9,046 nt of DNA from the NCBI GenBank assembly GCA_002509485.1, contig DAWO01000128.1:1-9046 (forward strand), read 5' to 3'. The position numbers and the translations under genes were made by a program. The notes under the pieces were generated by a model that saw only the letters and a list, made by a program, of their open reading frames with translations, was not told where the DNA came from and did no database searches. This document shows, piece by piece, positions 1 to 6,430 of the stretch. Each line of letters opens with the position of its first letter. The first letter of the stretch is position 1. The stretch is from Methanolinea sp. UBA477 (GTDB lineage: Archaea; Halobacteriota; Methanomicrobia; Methanomicrobiales; Methanospirillaceae).

Positions 1-93
1 GTCGGCATGCACAATGGGAATCCTGCTTTTCCACGCATTGGGATGAATCATACACAATCCCGGGTCTACCCTGCCCACAGGATATCGCCGCGG

Positions 94-137
94 GGGGTTC
101 AAGGGGGGCGGCAGCCCCCCCTGTTTGCACGAACCCC
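94..137. repeat. Two-tier GC-rich inverted repeat
   Basis: The outer arms GGGGTTC (94-100) and GAACCCC (131-137) are perfectly complementary over 7 bp. Inside them GGGGGGC (103-109) pairs with GCCCCCC (114-120) around a GGCA tetraloop, leaving ten unpaired bases (121-130) on the right side. Either strand could form the structure as RNA. No oligo-T tract follows closely on either strand, so it does not look like a simple terminator. Confidence 0.6.
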
Positions 138-208
138 GAACCAGACCTATCCATATCGATTTTCCATCATCCCTCAGACGCTCCTGGAGGCTGCGCTTCG
201 CTTGCCCC

Positions 209-235
209 CGCCGTTGCGGTGTCCCCAACAAGGCG
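209..235. repeat. Bulged hairpin
   Basis: CGCCGTTG (209-216) pairs with CAAC (226-229) and GGCG (232-235), with a two-base AA bulge at 230-231 and a nine-base loop. Eight pairs interrupted by one small bulge is typical of RNA secondary structure. It sits inside the segment bracketed by the direct repeats. Confidence 0.45.
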
Positions 236-342
236 ATAGGGACTATACAGGGGGAACTCTGAATCGAGCATAATCCCCGGTCTACCTGTGAGATGTGAAG
301 TTCCCGGTTTGACACTAAAAAGACAGACCATACATTCATGCA

Positions 343-443
343 GACAGGAGGCTGCTACCCTATGAACCCCCCCGCTACAGGATAACCCATGGACAGGGTT
401 GACAGGCAGGGGGTTCATGGGAGGATGGAAATCCCCTCCTGTC
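343..443. repeat. Nested foldback of three inverted repeats, possible argF 3' UTR structure
   Basis: Three perfect inverted repeats are nested. The outer arms are GACAGGAGG (343-351) and CCTCCTGTC (435-443). The middle arms are ATGAACCCCC (362-371) and GGGGGTTCAT (409-418), extendable by a G-T and two C-G pairs. The inner arms are AACCC (384-388) and GGGTT (396-400), with a 7-base loop. On the minus strand it begins 170 nt after the argF stop and is followed by five T (complement of 317-321), so it could be part of an argF 3' end or terminator. It could equally be a small palindromic mobile element or an independent structured RNA. Confidence 0.6.
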
Positions 444-612
444 AGAATGATACAAGAAGACTAACCAGGAAAGCCCCCTCAAGACAATAGGAATGTTTCC
501 AGTGGTGTTCTGAATCTTATCTAACCCGGATCGCAGGCTTGGGAGGTTCAGCGGGTAGTAGATTCCCCCCCCAAATTTGGCGGGCATCTCGTTTTCAGGT
601 ATCCATGAACGA

Positions 613-1530
613 TTACCCTTCTCCACCAAGGAGTCGCACGAGAAGCGCTTTCTGGGCATGGAGCCGATTTTCCGCCTCGTCAAAGACGACGCTTTGGGAG
701 GACTCGATCACTTCGTCGGTCACCTCTTCACCCCGGTGGGCAGGAAGGCAGTGCATGAATATCGCGTCATCTGCCGCGTGATCCATGAGCTCTGCTGTGA
801 CCGAAAAGCCCCTGAATGCTTTCAACCTGGCCTCCCTCTCCGCTTCATCTCCCATGGAGACCCAGGTATCCGTGACCACGACGTCGGCGTCCATGACCGC
901 CTCTTCCGGCTTACCCACGATCTGCACGCCGCCACCGCGTGCACGCGCCTCGCTGACGATCTCCTCCGGCGGCAGGTATCCGGCAGGTGACGCAACGACC
1001 ACCTCCATCCCGGTGATGGCGGATGCCAGGATGAAGGAGTTGCATACATTGTCTCCATCGCCAACCCAGGCGACCTTCACACCCCTCGTATACCCGCGGC
1101 GCTCCTTTATCGTCAGGATATCTGCAAGGAGCTGGCAGGGATGTTCCCTGTCAGAGAGGCCGTTGATGACCGGGACACTGGAATAACGGGCAAAATCGGT
1201 TATTGTCTCGTGCCGGTAGGCCCTGATCATCACGCCTGAAACATACCGTGATGTCACCCGGGCAGTATCCCGGATCTCCTCACCCCTGCCAATCTGCAGA
1301 TCCTCTGCATTCAGGAAGAGGGCATTGCCCCCCAGTTCGTTCATCCCGACTTCAAACGAGATACGGGTCCTTGTTGACGATTTTTCGAATATCATCGCCA
1401 GGTTTTTCCCTTCCAGCACCTTGTGGGACTGGTTTCTTCGGCGCTGCTCCTTGAGCCTGCCTGCCTCGGATATCAGGTCATCCAGTTCGGTCTCAGACAG
1501 GTCAAGGATAGAGATCAGATCTTTCTTCAT
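613..1530 (-). CDS. argF: Ornithine carbamoyltransferase
   Basis: This cytosolic enzyme makes citrulline from ornithine and carbamoyl phosphate in arginine synthesis. The 305-residue length is normal for the family. The carbamoyl-phosphate loop STRTR is at residues 52-56, HPCQ at 130-133, the ornithine-domain motif DGDNVCNS at 158-165, SMG at 225-227 and the catalytic HCLP at 260-263. The set SMG plus HCLP separates it from aspartate carbamoyltransferase. I chose the ATG at 1530-1528 because AAGGAG (1541-1536) lies 5 nt upstream and the ATG overlaps the purD TGA as ATGA. An in-frame ATG at 1554 would add eight residues lying wholly within purD and has no comparable support. Translation is probably coupled to purD. 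No oligo-T tract directly follows the stop, so the transcript may run into the structured region below 612. Confidence 0.96.
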   Translation of the reverse strand: MKKDLISILDLSETELDDLISEAGRLKEQRRRNQSHKVLEGKNLAMIFEKSSTRTRISFEVGMNELGGNALFLNAEDLQIGRGEEIRDTARVTSRYVSGVMIRAYRHETITDFARYSSVPVINGLSDREHPCQLLADILTIKERRGYTRGVKVAWVGDGDNVCNSFILASAITGMEVVVASPAGYLPPEEIVSEARARGGGVQIVGKPEEAVMDADVVVTDTWVSMGDEAEREARLKAFRGFSVTAELMDHAADDAIFMHCLPAHRGEEVTDEVIESSQSVVFDEAENRLHAQKALLVRLLGGEG

Positions 1531-2813
1531 CGCAACTCCTTCATATGGGCACATCGCTTCTCCAGCAACGCCTCAGTTCCGATATCCCGCCTGTACCGGA
1601 CACGTCCCTTTACCGATGCCGCCGCTTCTTCTGCAATACTCTCTGCCTCGGCGAGGGTCCTGCCCATCCCGACAAACGCCAGAGTCCGCGAAGTCAGCGT
1701 GACAAGACGGCCGTCTCTCTCCTCGATGTTGGCATAGTAGAGCAAGGCATCACCACACTCTCCGACCTGTACAGGCTGACCTGACACCGGGGCCTCAGGG
1801 TATCCTTCAGGGACAAGATACTTGCAGACGGTAGCCTTTTGCGCAAAGTCCACACGTGCGGAAGTCAGCGTTCCCTCAACAAGGTGGAGAAGGATCTCGC
1901 AAAAATCCGACTCGAGGAGCGACAGCACGTTCATGGCTTCAGGGTCGCCGAACCGGGCATTGAACTCAATCACCATCGGACCCTCCCGGGTGTTCATGAA
2001 CTGCCCATACAGTATGCCCCTGTATGGGGCCCCCAATCTCTCCATGGCGGAGACAGCATCTGCCATGATTGAATAAGCCTTCTCGCAGTCCTTTTCCGAT
2101 ACGAAGGGAAGTAAATGGTCGGGCATTGAATAAGACCCCATTCCCCCGGTATTGGGCCCCTCATCCCCCTCGTAGGCCCTCTTGTGATCCTGCACGATAG
2201 GCATTGGAACAATGTGTTTCCCGTCAACGAAGGCCTGGAGCGTGAACTCCTCCCCGACCAGGCGTTCCTCGAGTACCACATCTCCCCCAAGCGTCCGTAT
2301 GTACTCAATCGCCCCTTTCCGGTCGAGGTGCTCCCCCATGATCTTGACACCTTTTCCGCCGGTCAGGCCAATCGGCTTGATCGCCATCTCCTTCCCATGG
2401 TCCCGGATGAATCGAATCGCGTCCTCCGCATCGTGGAAAACCCGGTATTTTGGACACCCCGCGATTCTTTCTGAATACATCATCTGCCGGCAGAATGCCT
2501 TGTCCGTCTCGAGTCGCGCTGCCGCCTGGCTGGGACCCACGCAGGAGATTCCATTCTCTTCCAGCCGGTCGACAATGCCTGCCTCCAGCGGTGCTTCGGG
2601 ACCGATTATTGCAAGATCAATATCCGATTTTCTGGAAAAACGCTCTATTTGGGGAATATTCGTCTCTTTATCAAGCAGCACATCCCTCGAAAGACGTGCT
2701 ATTCCCGGGTTTCTCCGGGACATAACAGAAAAGATTTCTGCATTGCTGTTGCAGGACAACGCCCTGGTGATGGCATGCTCCCTGCCTCCACCCCCTACAA
2801 CAAGAATCTTCAT
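1527..2813 (-). CDS. purD: Phosphoribosylamine-glycine ligase (GAR synthetase)
   Basis: This ATP-grasp enzyme joins glycine to phosphoribosylamine, giving GAR, the second step of purine synthesis. The protein is 428 residues from the chosen start, as usual for monofunctional PurD. The N-terminal motif GGGGREHAI is at 7-15, GPEAPL at 71-76, the ATP-grasp loop GGKGV at 152-156, the long signature from QDH to GGMGSYS at about 208-229, and the metal/ATP site EFNARFGDPE at 283-292. Two ATGs are possible, at 2819 and 2813. I prefer 2813 because the TTTTAAAA box (2834-2841) is centred about 25 nt upstream, right for a leaderless archaeal mRNA beginning at or next to that ATG, and no Shine-Dalgarno is visible. 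The end overlaps argF by 4 nt. Confidence 0.96.
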   Translation of the reverse strand: MKILVVGGGGREHAITRALSCNSNAEIFSVMSRRNPGIARLSRDVLLDKETNIPQIERFSRKSDIDLAIIGPEAPLEAGIVDRLEENGISCVGPSQAAARLETDKAFCRQMMYSERIAGCPKYRVFHDAEDAIRFIRDHGKEMAIKPIGLTGGKGVKIMGEHLDRKGAIEYIRTLGGDVVLEERLVGEEFTLQAFVDGKHIVPMPIVQDHKRAYEGDEGPNTGGMGSYSMPDHLLPFVSEKDCEKAYSIMADAVSAMERLGAPYRGILYGQFMNTREGPMVIEFNARFGDPEAMNVLSLLESDFCEILLHLVEGTLTSARVDFAQKATVCKYLVPEGYPEAPVSGQPVQVGECGDALLYYANIEERDGRLVTLTSRTLAFVGMGRTLAEAESIAEEAAASVKGRVRYRRDIGTEALLEKRCAHMKELR

Positions 2814-2833
2814 AGTCATCTATTTGAATGAAG

Positions 2834-2841
2834 TTTTAAAA
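2834..2841 (-). promoter_or_regulatory. TATA-like box for purD-argF
   Basis: TTTTAAAA within an AT-rich stretch lies in the 36-nt gap between the pyrE stop and the purD ATG, centred about 25 nt before the ATG at 2813. This spacing predicts a leaderless transcript for purD-argF. The octamer is a weak match to the archaeal TATA consensus, so readthrough from pyrE remains possible. Confidence 0.45.
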
Positions 2842-2849
2842 TAATTGCG

Positions 2850-3371
2850 TTATATGCGCGAGTCCTCGAGTATTTCTGCGACGCTGGTCAATGCGATGAG
2901 CGATACCCCCCGTTCGCGGAGCGCTGCCTCGCCCCCTGCGTGGCGATCGACAATGGTGACAACCGTATCCGCATGGGCTCCTCCTGCCCGGAGTTGCTCG
3001 ATTCCGAAGAGGACAGATCCCCCTGACGTGATGACATCCTCGACGAGCAGAACATCTTTGCCTTCCACGTCACCGATGATCATGTTCTCCTTGCCGTGAT
3101 CCTTCCCGGAACTGCGGATGATTGCAAAGGGTTTTCCACTCACGAGGGAGACAGCAACAGCGATAGGCACAGCTCCGACGGCAACGCCTGCAACGACATC
3201 GAAACTGCTTGTACCTGCGATCTTTCGCGCCAGATATTCAAGAAGTCCGGGATCTGTAAGGACCGATTTCACATCGATATAGTAATCGCTCTTCTTTCCG
3301 GAGGCCAGGGTAAAGTCTCCCCTGATGAGCGCTCCGGCACGGCCAAGCATCGCAGCAATCTCTTTCACCAT
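2850..3371 (-). CDS. pyrE: Orotate phosphoribosyltransferase
   Basis: This enzyme transfers ribose 5-phosphate from PRPP to orotate, giving OMP in pyrimidine synthesis. The protein has 173 residues, the compact size usual in archaea. The motif SGKKSDYYIDVKSV (residues 24-37) gives substrate-binding lysines, RSSGKDHG (86-93) is the flexible catalytic loop region, and VLLVEDVITSGGSV (107-120) is the PRPP-binding signature of type I phosphoribosyltransferases. The ATG at 3371-3369 is preceded by AAAGGA (3383-3378) with 6-nt spacing. A longer frame reaches 3554, but its extra 61 residues are antisense-like sequence within carS and resemble no PyrE N terminus. The start overlaps the end of carS by 7 nt, indicating one transcript. 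Confidence 0.95.
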   Translation of the reverse strand: MVKEIAAMLGRAGALIRGDFTLASGKKSDYYIDVKSVLTDPGLLEYLARKIAGTSSFDVVAGVAVGAVPIAVAVSLVSGKPFAIIRSSGKDHGKENMIIGDVEGKDVLLVEDVITSGGSVLFGIEQLRAGGAHADTVVTIVDRHAGGEAALRERGVSLIALTSVAEILEDSRI

Positions 3372-3913
3372 GGTACATCCTTTACTTTGGTCAGGTACCC
3401 GATAATATTGACCGCCCGGTGGAGGATAGGTGTCAGCACGAGTATCCACACAAAGATGACCGGGGTTACAGTAGACGCCAACCAGTGGAACCGGAAGACG
3501 AGGAGAAGAAGAAATGCTCCCGCCACAAGATCGTACTGATCCGCAACCGGCCACTTTTCACCTCTCTCTTTCCCGATCCTCCTCTTGAAAAAACTCTTCG
3601 CAAGATCGCCGATAAGAGCTCCTGAGGACAGGAGAATCACGGCAGGAATGGTGAGCTCGGGGAGAGAGTCGATGCCGGAAAAGTCACGTATCCATATCTG
3701 GAGGACTCCGACCAGGATCCCCACCCCGACCCCGATGCAAAACCCCCGTATTGTCTTTCCGTCCCCGAAAATCCGTCTCCCGTCTGAAAAATTTCGCCCG
3801 AGATCTATCGGTGTACCTCCTCCGGTTGCCGCGGCAACCGAATTTGGTACATACGCCGGGAGCATTATCCATAGCGCGGAGACCAGAGGAATTAAGAACG
3901 ATTCGAGACTAAT
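3365..3913 (-). CDS. carS: CDP-archaeol synthase, apparent ATT start
   Basis: This integral membrane cytidylyltransferase activates 2,3-digeranylgeranylglyceryl phosphate with CTP, giving CDP-archaeol for archaeal phospholipid head groups. Family hallmarks (182-residue numbering) are LPAYVPN at 18-24, GGGTPIDLG at 31-39, DGRRIFGDGKTIRG at 44-57, SFFKRRIGKERG at about 107-118 and the C-terminal HRAVNIIGYLTKVKDVPW, with several hydrophobic helices between. The first ATG (3865) would cut off the first hydrophobic helix just before LPAYV. The open frame continues upstream encoding FLIPLVSALWI, the expected helix, but no ATG, GTG or TTG occurs before the stop at 3958-3956. A perfect GGAGG (3925-3921) lies 7 nt before the ATT at 3913-3911 and 4 nt before another ATT at 3916-3914, so I place the start at ATT 3913. 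If non-canonical initiation is wrong, the gene begins at 3865. Confidence 0.88.
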   Translation of the reverse strand: MSLESFLIPLVSALWIMLPAYVPNSVAAATGGGTPIDLGRNFSDGRRIFGDGKTIRGFCIGVGVGILVGVLQIWIRDFSGIDSLPELTIPAVILLSSGALIGDLAKSFFKRRIGKERGEKWPVADQYDLVAGAFLLLLVFRFHWLASTVTPVIFVWILVLTPILHRAVNIIGYLTKVKDVPW

Positions 3914-3920
3914 AATGAAG

Positions 3921-3925
3921 CCTCC
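3921..3925 (-). promoter_or_regulatory. Ribosome binding site deciding the carS start
   Basis: GGAGG on the minus strand is a perfect Shine-Dalgarno core. The only candidate start codons at normal distance are two consecutive ATT codons (3916-3914 and 3913-3911), both in frame with carS. The first ATG of the frame is 55 nt away and has no such site near it. Confidence 0.6.
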
Positions 3926-3945
3926 AGTGTTTGTAATAAAGAGCA

Positions 3946-3954
3946 GATATAAAC
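3946..3954. promoter_or_regulatory. Shared TATA region of the carS/radical SAM divergon
   Basis: Read on the minus strand, TTTATATC (3953-3946) is a good archaeal TATA box, predicting a start of transcription near 3923, close to the carS GGAGG. Read on the plus strand, the same bases give GATATAAAC, which predicts a start near 3976, about 30 nt before the radical SAM ATG. The two promoters may therefore overlap. The minus-strand match is the better one. The intervening sequence also carries AGATATCT and GATCT-GG-AGATC palindromes near 3959-3991 that could bind a regulator. Confidence 0.5.
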
Positions 3955-4005
3955 ATTAAGATATCTCAAAGATTAACAGGATCTGGAGATCTTGGGTGGA
4001 GAAAG

Positions 4006-5478
4006 ATGAGATTAAAAACGACCCGAAGCTTATGCCCTGTCTGCAATGCCATCCTTGAGGCTGAGATCGTAGAGGAGGACAACGGAATATGGATCATACG
4101 TACGTGTCCGGAGCATGGCACCTTTCGCGATGTTTACTGGTCCGATGCGGACATGTGGCACAGGTTTGAGAGGTTCGAGTCAGTCGGCACAGGTCTTGAA
4201 AATCCCCAGAGTACATCAATTCCCGATGGATGTCCCCTCTCCTGTGGTCTCTGCGAAAACCACAGATCACATACCCTCCTGGCAAATATCGACCTGACCA
4301 ATCACTGCAATTTAAACTGCGATTTTTGTTTTGCAAATGCCCGGGCATGCGGCTATATCTATGAACCCACATTTGAGCAGGTCGTGGATATGCTCACAAC
4401 ACTGAGATCAAACCGGCCCGTCCCTGCACCTGCAGTCCAGTTTTCAGGCGGAGAGCCTACCATGCGTGACGACCTCATGGAGATCATCAGGAAGGCAAAA
4501 GAACTCGGCTTCCCCCAGGTCCAGCTTGCGACGAACGGTATAAAACTCGCTAAAAGTACAGCATATGTCCAGGAACTGAAGGATGCAGGACTCAGCAGTG
4601 TTTACCTCCATTTTGACGGTGTATCCAACGAGACAAATCCGCAGTGGTCTATCGACCAGAAAGTGATTGCAAACTGCGAGGACGTAGGCATGGGAGTGAT
4701 CCTTGTCCCTACCATCATCAAGGGCAGGAACGACCATGAAGTCGGCGATATCATCCGGTATGCCGCAGACCATATCAAGGTGGTAAGGGGTGTAAATTAC
4801 CAGCCGATTGCATTTACCGGCGCTGCAAGCGAGGAGAATGTCAGCAGGGAGAGGATCACGATACCCGAACTCCTGGCAGACATCGAAGAACAGATGAACG
4901 GTGTGATACGGAAGAACGATTTTTATCCCGTTCCTTGCGTTGTACCCTTCTCCAATCTTGTCGAGGCGTACACGGGCAAGCCACAGATCAGGTTCACCGC
5001 ACACCAGCACTGTGGTGCGGCAACCTATGTCTTCGTCACAAAAGACGGTATCACGCCAATTAACCGGATAGTCGACGTGGACAGTTTCTTCGAATCAATC
5101 GATGAAATGGCGGAAAAACTCAGAAAAGGCGGCTCATTGAATAAGTACAAGACCCTGGTCGCGGGTATAAAGGAGCTGAAAAAATCCATGAAGAAGAGTG
5201 AACAGGGCAGTAGCGCGGAATTCTGGAAACTCATCGGAAAGACCCTTGTCATGCAGAACTTCGATGCCCTGCGGGATTTCCATTGGAATGCACTCTTTAT
5301 CGGGACCATGCACTTCATGGACCGGTACAACTATGATATCTCCCGGGTCCAGAGATGCTGTATCCATTATGCCACACCGGATGGTACGCTCGTCCCATTC
5401 TGCACCTATAACAGCGGTCCGGTATATCGTGAGAAAGTCTGGAAGAAATATTCCAGAGAACTCGAGTCAGATGCCTGA
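4006..5478 (+). CDS. tes: Radical SAM enzyme, Tes/MJ0619-type tetraether lipid synthase-like
   Basis: The 490-residue protein belongs to the radical SAM group of MJ0619, shown in M. jannaschii to join two archaeol lipid tails into a tetraether and earlier proposed to methylate a pterin. Visible sites are an N-terminal rubredoxin-like set C10, C13, C34 with H37; an extra cluster motif C76-x3-C80-x2-C83; the radical SAM motif C101-x3-C105-x2-C108; the SAM-binding FSGGEP at 146-151; and later cysteines C311, C336, C451/C452 and C466. This matches the three iron-sulfur clusters plus one mononuclear iron reported for Tes. The C-terminal stretch with HFMDRYNYD (436-444) and HYATPDG (454-460) is also typical of the group. 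GGTGGAG (3995-4001) lies 4 nt before the ATG. It is divergent from carS, and its end overlaps the alanine dehydrogenase gene by 12 nt. Family membership is firm; the tetraether reaction is inferred. Confidence 0.82.
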   Translation: MRLKTTRSLCPVCNAILEAEIVEEDNGIWIIRTCPEHGTFRDVYWSDADMWHRFERFESVGTGLENPQSTSIPDGCPLSCGLCENHRSHTLLANIDLTNHCNLNCDFCFANARACGYIYEPTFEQVVDMLTTLRSNRPVPAPAVQFSGGEPTMRDDLMEIIRKAKELGFPQVQLATNGIKLAKSTAYVQELKDAGLSSVYLHFDGVSNETNPQWSIDQKVIANCEDVGMGVILVPTIIKGRNDHEVGDIIRYAADHIKVVRGVNYQPIAFTGAASEENVSRERITIPELLADIEEQMNGVIRKNDFYPVPCVVPFSNLVEAYTGKPQIRFTAHQHCGAATYVFVTKDGITPINRIVDVDSFFESIDEMAEKLRKGGSLNKYKTLVAGIKELKKSMKKSEQGSSAEFWKLIGKTLVMQNFDALRDFHWNALFIGTMHFMDRYNYDISRVQRCCIHYATPDGTLVPFCTYNSGPVYREKVWKKYSRELESDA

Positions 5479-6411
5479 TGAAAAATCAAGCTCGATATCC
5501 CCCCCCTTCCTGATCACGACCTTTGCTATGGCAAGGTCCTGTATCGCAAGTCCGGTCGAATCGAAGACGGTGATCTCATCCCTGCTCTCTCTCTTCTTCT
5601 TCCCGATCACGACCTCTCCGAGCGTCCCCTTGATACGGTCCTGGTGGTATAACCCCTGACTGATGGGCACATTGATCTCTCCTGAGTGAACAGCCTGGGC
5701 TGGATCATCCACAAAGACCTCTGCCCTGGCGAGTATGGCCGGATCAAGTTCCTGCTTGCCGGGAGCGTCCGCACCGATTGCATTGATATGAGTCCCCTCC
5801 CCGATCCATTCATCCTTTATCATGGGTTTTCTCGTCGGTGTCGTGGTAACCACGATATCGGCCTCACACACCCTGGAAAGCTCTGCGGGTGTGCAGTCGA
5901 TATCCGGAAAATTCCTGCAGAAATCTGCTGCATTCTTTTCATTGCGGCTCCAGACCAGGACTTTCTCCACATGAATCTCGCGGGATATGGCATTGACCTG
6001 CGCCATGGCCTGCCTCCCGCTCCCTACCAGACCGAGAGTGGCATGACTGGTGGGGGCGAGGTACTTTGCAGCAACCGCTCCGGCAGCGCCAGTTCTCATG
6101 TTGGTCAGTTCCGTTGCATTGAGGATGGTTTCCGGGCGCCCGGTATCGATATCAAGAAGTACTGTGAGCGCCATAACCGTGGGCAGACCAATCCCCGGGT
6201 TTTCAGGATGTACATTCACGATCTTTACTCCCGCAATATCCAGTGAGGGTATATATGCCGGCATGGTCCGGAAATCGCCATGTTCAAGATGTACATACAA
6301 CTTTGGCGGCATCTGCACGTTCCCCCGGCCATGTTCGGCAAAGGCCTCTTCGATGGCGTCATTCACTTCTGATATGTCGAGACCGGAAGCAGGATTGGAA
6401 TAGTACCACAT
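5467..6411 (-). CDS. ala: Archaeal alanine dehydrogenase (ornithine cyclodeaminase/mu-crystallin family)
   Basis: This NAD(H)-dependent enzyme probably interconverts alanine and pyruvate plus ammonia. It is most like the Archaeoglobus AF1665 type, not the bacterial Ald family. From the chosen start it has 314 residues. R48 and K63 lie in the substrate region around GVKIVNVHPENP, NMRTGA is at 104-109, the Rossmann loop GLVGSGRQA at 127-135, the catalytic-region D215 in NAIGADAPGKQELD, and FDSTGLAIQD at 283-292. I prefer the ATG at 6411 because a TTTTATC box (6438-6432) lies about 24 nt upstream, fitting a leaderless mRNA. The longer frame to 6492 would start upstream of that promoter, and its extra residues do not look like this family. 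Related members are ornithine cyclodeaminases, so the substrate is not certain. Its end overlaps the radical SAM gene. Confidence 0.85.
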   Translation of the reverse strand: MWYYSNPASGLDISEVNDAIEEAFAEHGRGNVQMPPKLYVHLEHGDFRTMPAYIPSLDIAGVKIVNVHPENPGIGLPTVMALTVLLDIDTGRPETILNATELTNMRTGAAGAVAAKYLAPTSHATLGLVGSGRQAMAQVNAISREIHVEKVLVWSRNEKNAADFCRNFPDIDCTPAELSRVCEADIVVTTTPTRKPMIKDEWIGEGTHINAIGADAPGKQELDPAILARAEVFVDDPAQAVHSGEINVPISQGLYHQDRIKGTLGEVVIGKKKRESRDEITVFDSTGLAIQDLAIAKVVIRKGGDIELDFSSGI

Positions 6412-6430
6412 ACACGGTTGTGGATCATGC

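Larger units (their letters stand above)
56..286. repeat. Imperfect direct repeats bracketing a 231-bp segment
   Basis: AATCCCGGGTCTACC at 56-70 and AATCCCCGGTCTACC at 272-286 match at 14 of 15 positions. They bracket a segment that contains the hairpins at 94-137 and 209-235. This could be a small non-autonomous mobile unit or simply two copies of an intergenic motif. No transposase or terminal inverted repeats are visible. Confidence 0.4.
1..612. other. Gene-free structured region downstream of argF
   Basis: This stretch of about 610 bases holds no reading frame that I can defend as a gene. It does hold several GC-rich inverted repeats, listed separately: 94-137, 209-235 and 343-443. There is also a 15-base imperfect direct repeat (56-70 and 272-286). 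The motif GGGGGTTCA or its complement occurs three times (near 93-101, 363-371 and 409-417). A run of eight C lies at 565-572, next to the 10-bp palindrome CCAAATTTGG (571-580). Open frames here are short, proline/glycine/arginine-rich and lack ribosome binding sites, as expected from GC-rich non-coding DNA. I infer a 3' untranslated/intergenic region carrying dispersed repeats or a structured RNA; nothing in it resembles a tRNA or rRNA. Confidence 0.6.

Noticed and set aside
7..273. 88-codon plus-strand frame in the gene-free region
   Set aside because: Rich in Pro, Arg and Gly, crosses two hairpins, has no ribosome binding site and resembles no protein family I know.
167..418. 83-codon minus-strand frame overlapping the foldback
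   Set aside because: It runs through the nested inverted repeat and the bulged hairpin and lies antisense to the previous frame; composition looks non-coding.
535..580. Possible tRNA fragment around GGAGGTTCAGCGGG
   Set aside because: A GGTTC-like T-loop is present, but no acceptor stem, anticodon arm or CCA-compatible end can be built.
375..683. 102-codon minus-strand frame overlapping the end of argF
   Set aside because: The first part is argF in another frame and the rest covers repeats. An internal ATG at 597 gives a shorter frame but has no ribosome binding site.
2212..2844. Long plus-strand frame antisense to purD
   Set aside because: A 210-codon Ser/Pro/Arg-rich shadow of purD, whose own motifs are intact on the other strand.
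3372..3554. Upstream extension of pyrE by 61 residues
   Set aside because: The extension lies in carS read in another frame. The ATG at 3371 has a good ribosome binding site and gives a normal PyrE length.
4444..5010. Long minus-strand frame inside the radical SAM gene
   Set aside because: Antisense shadow of a gene with clear catalytic motifs.
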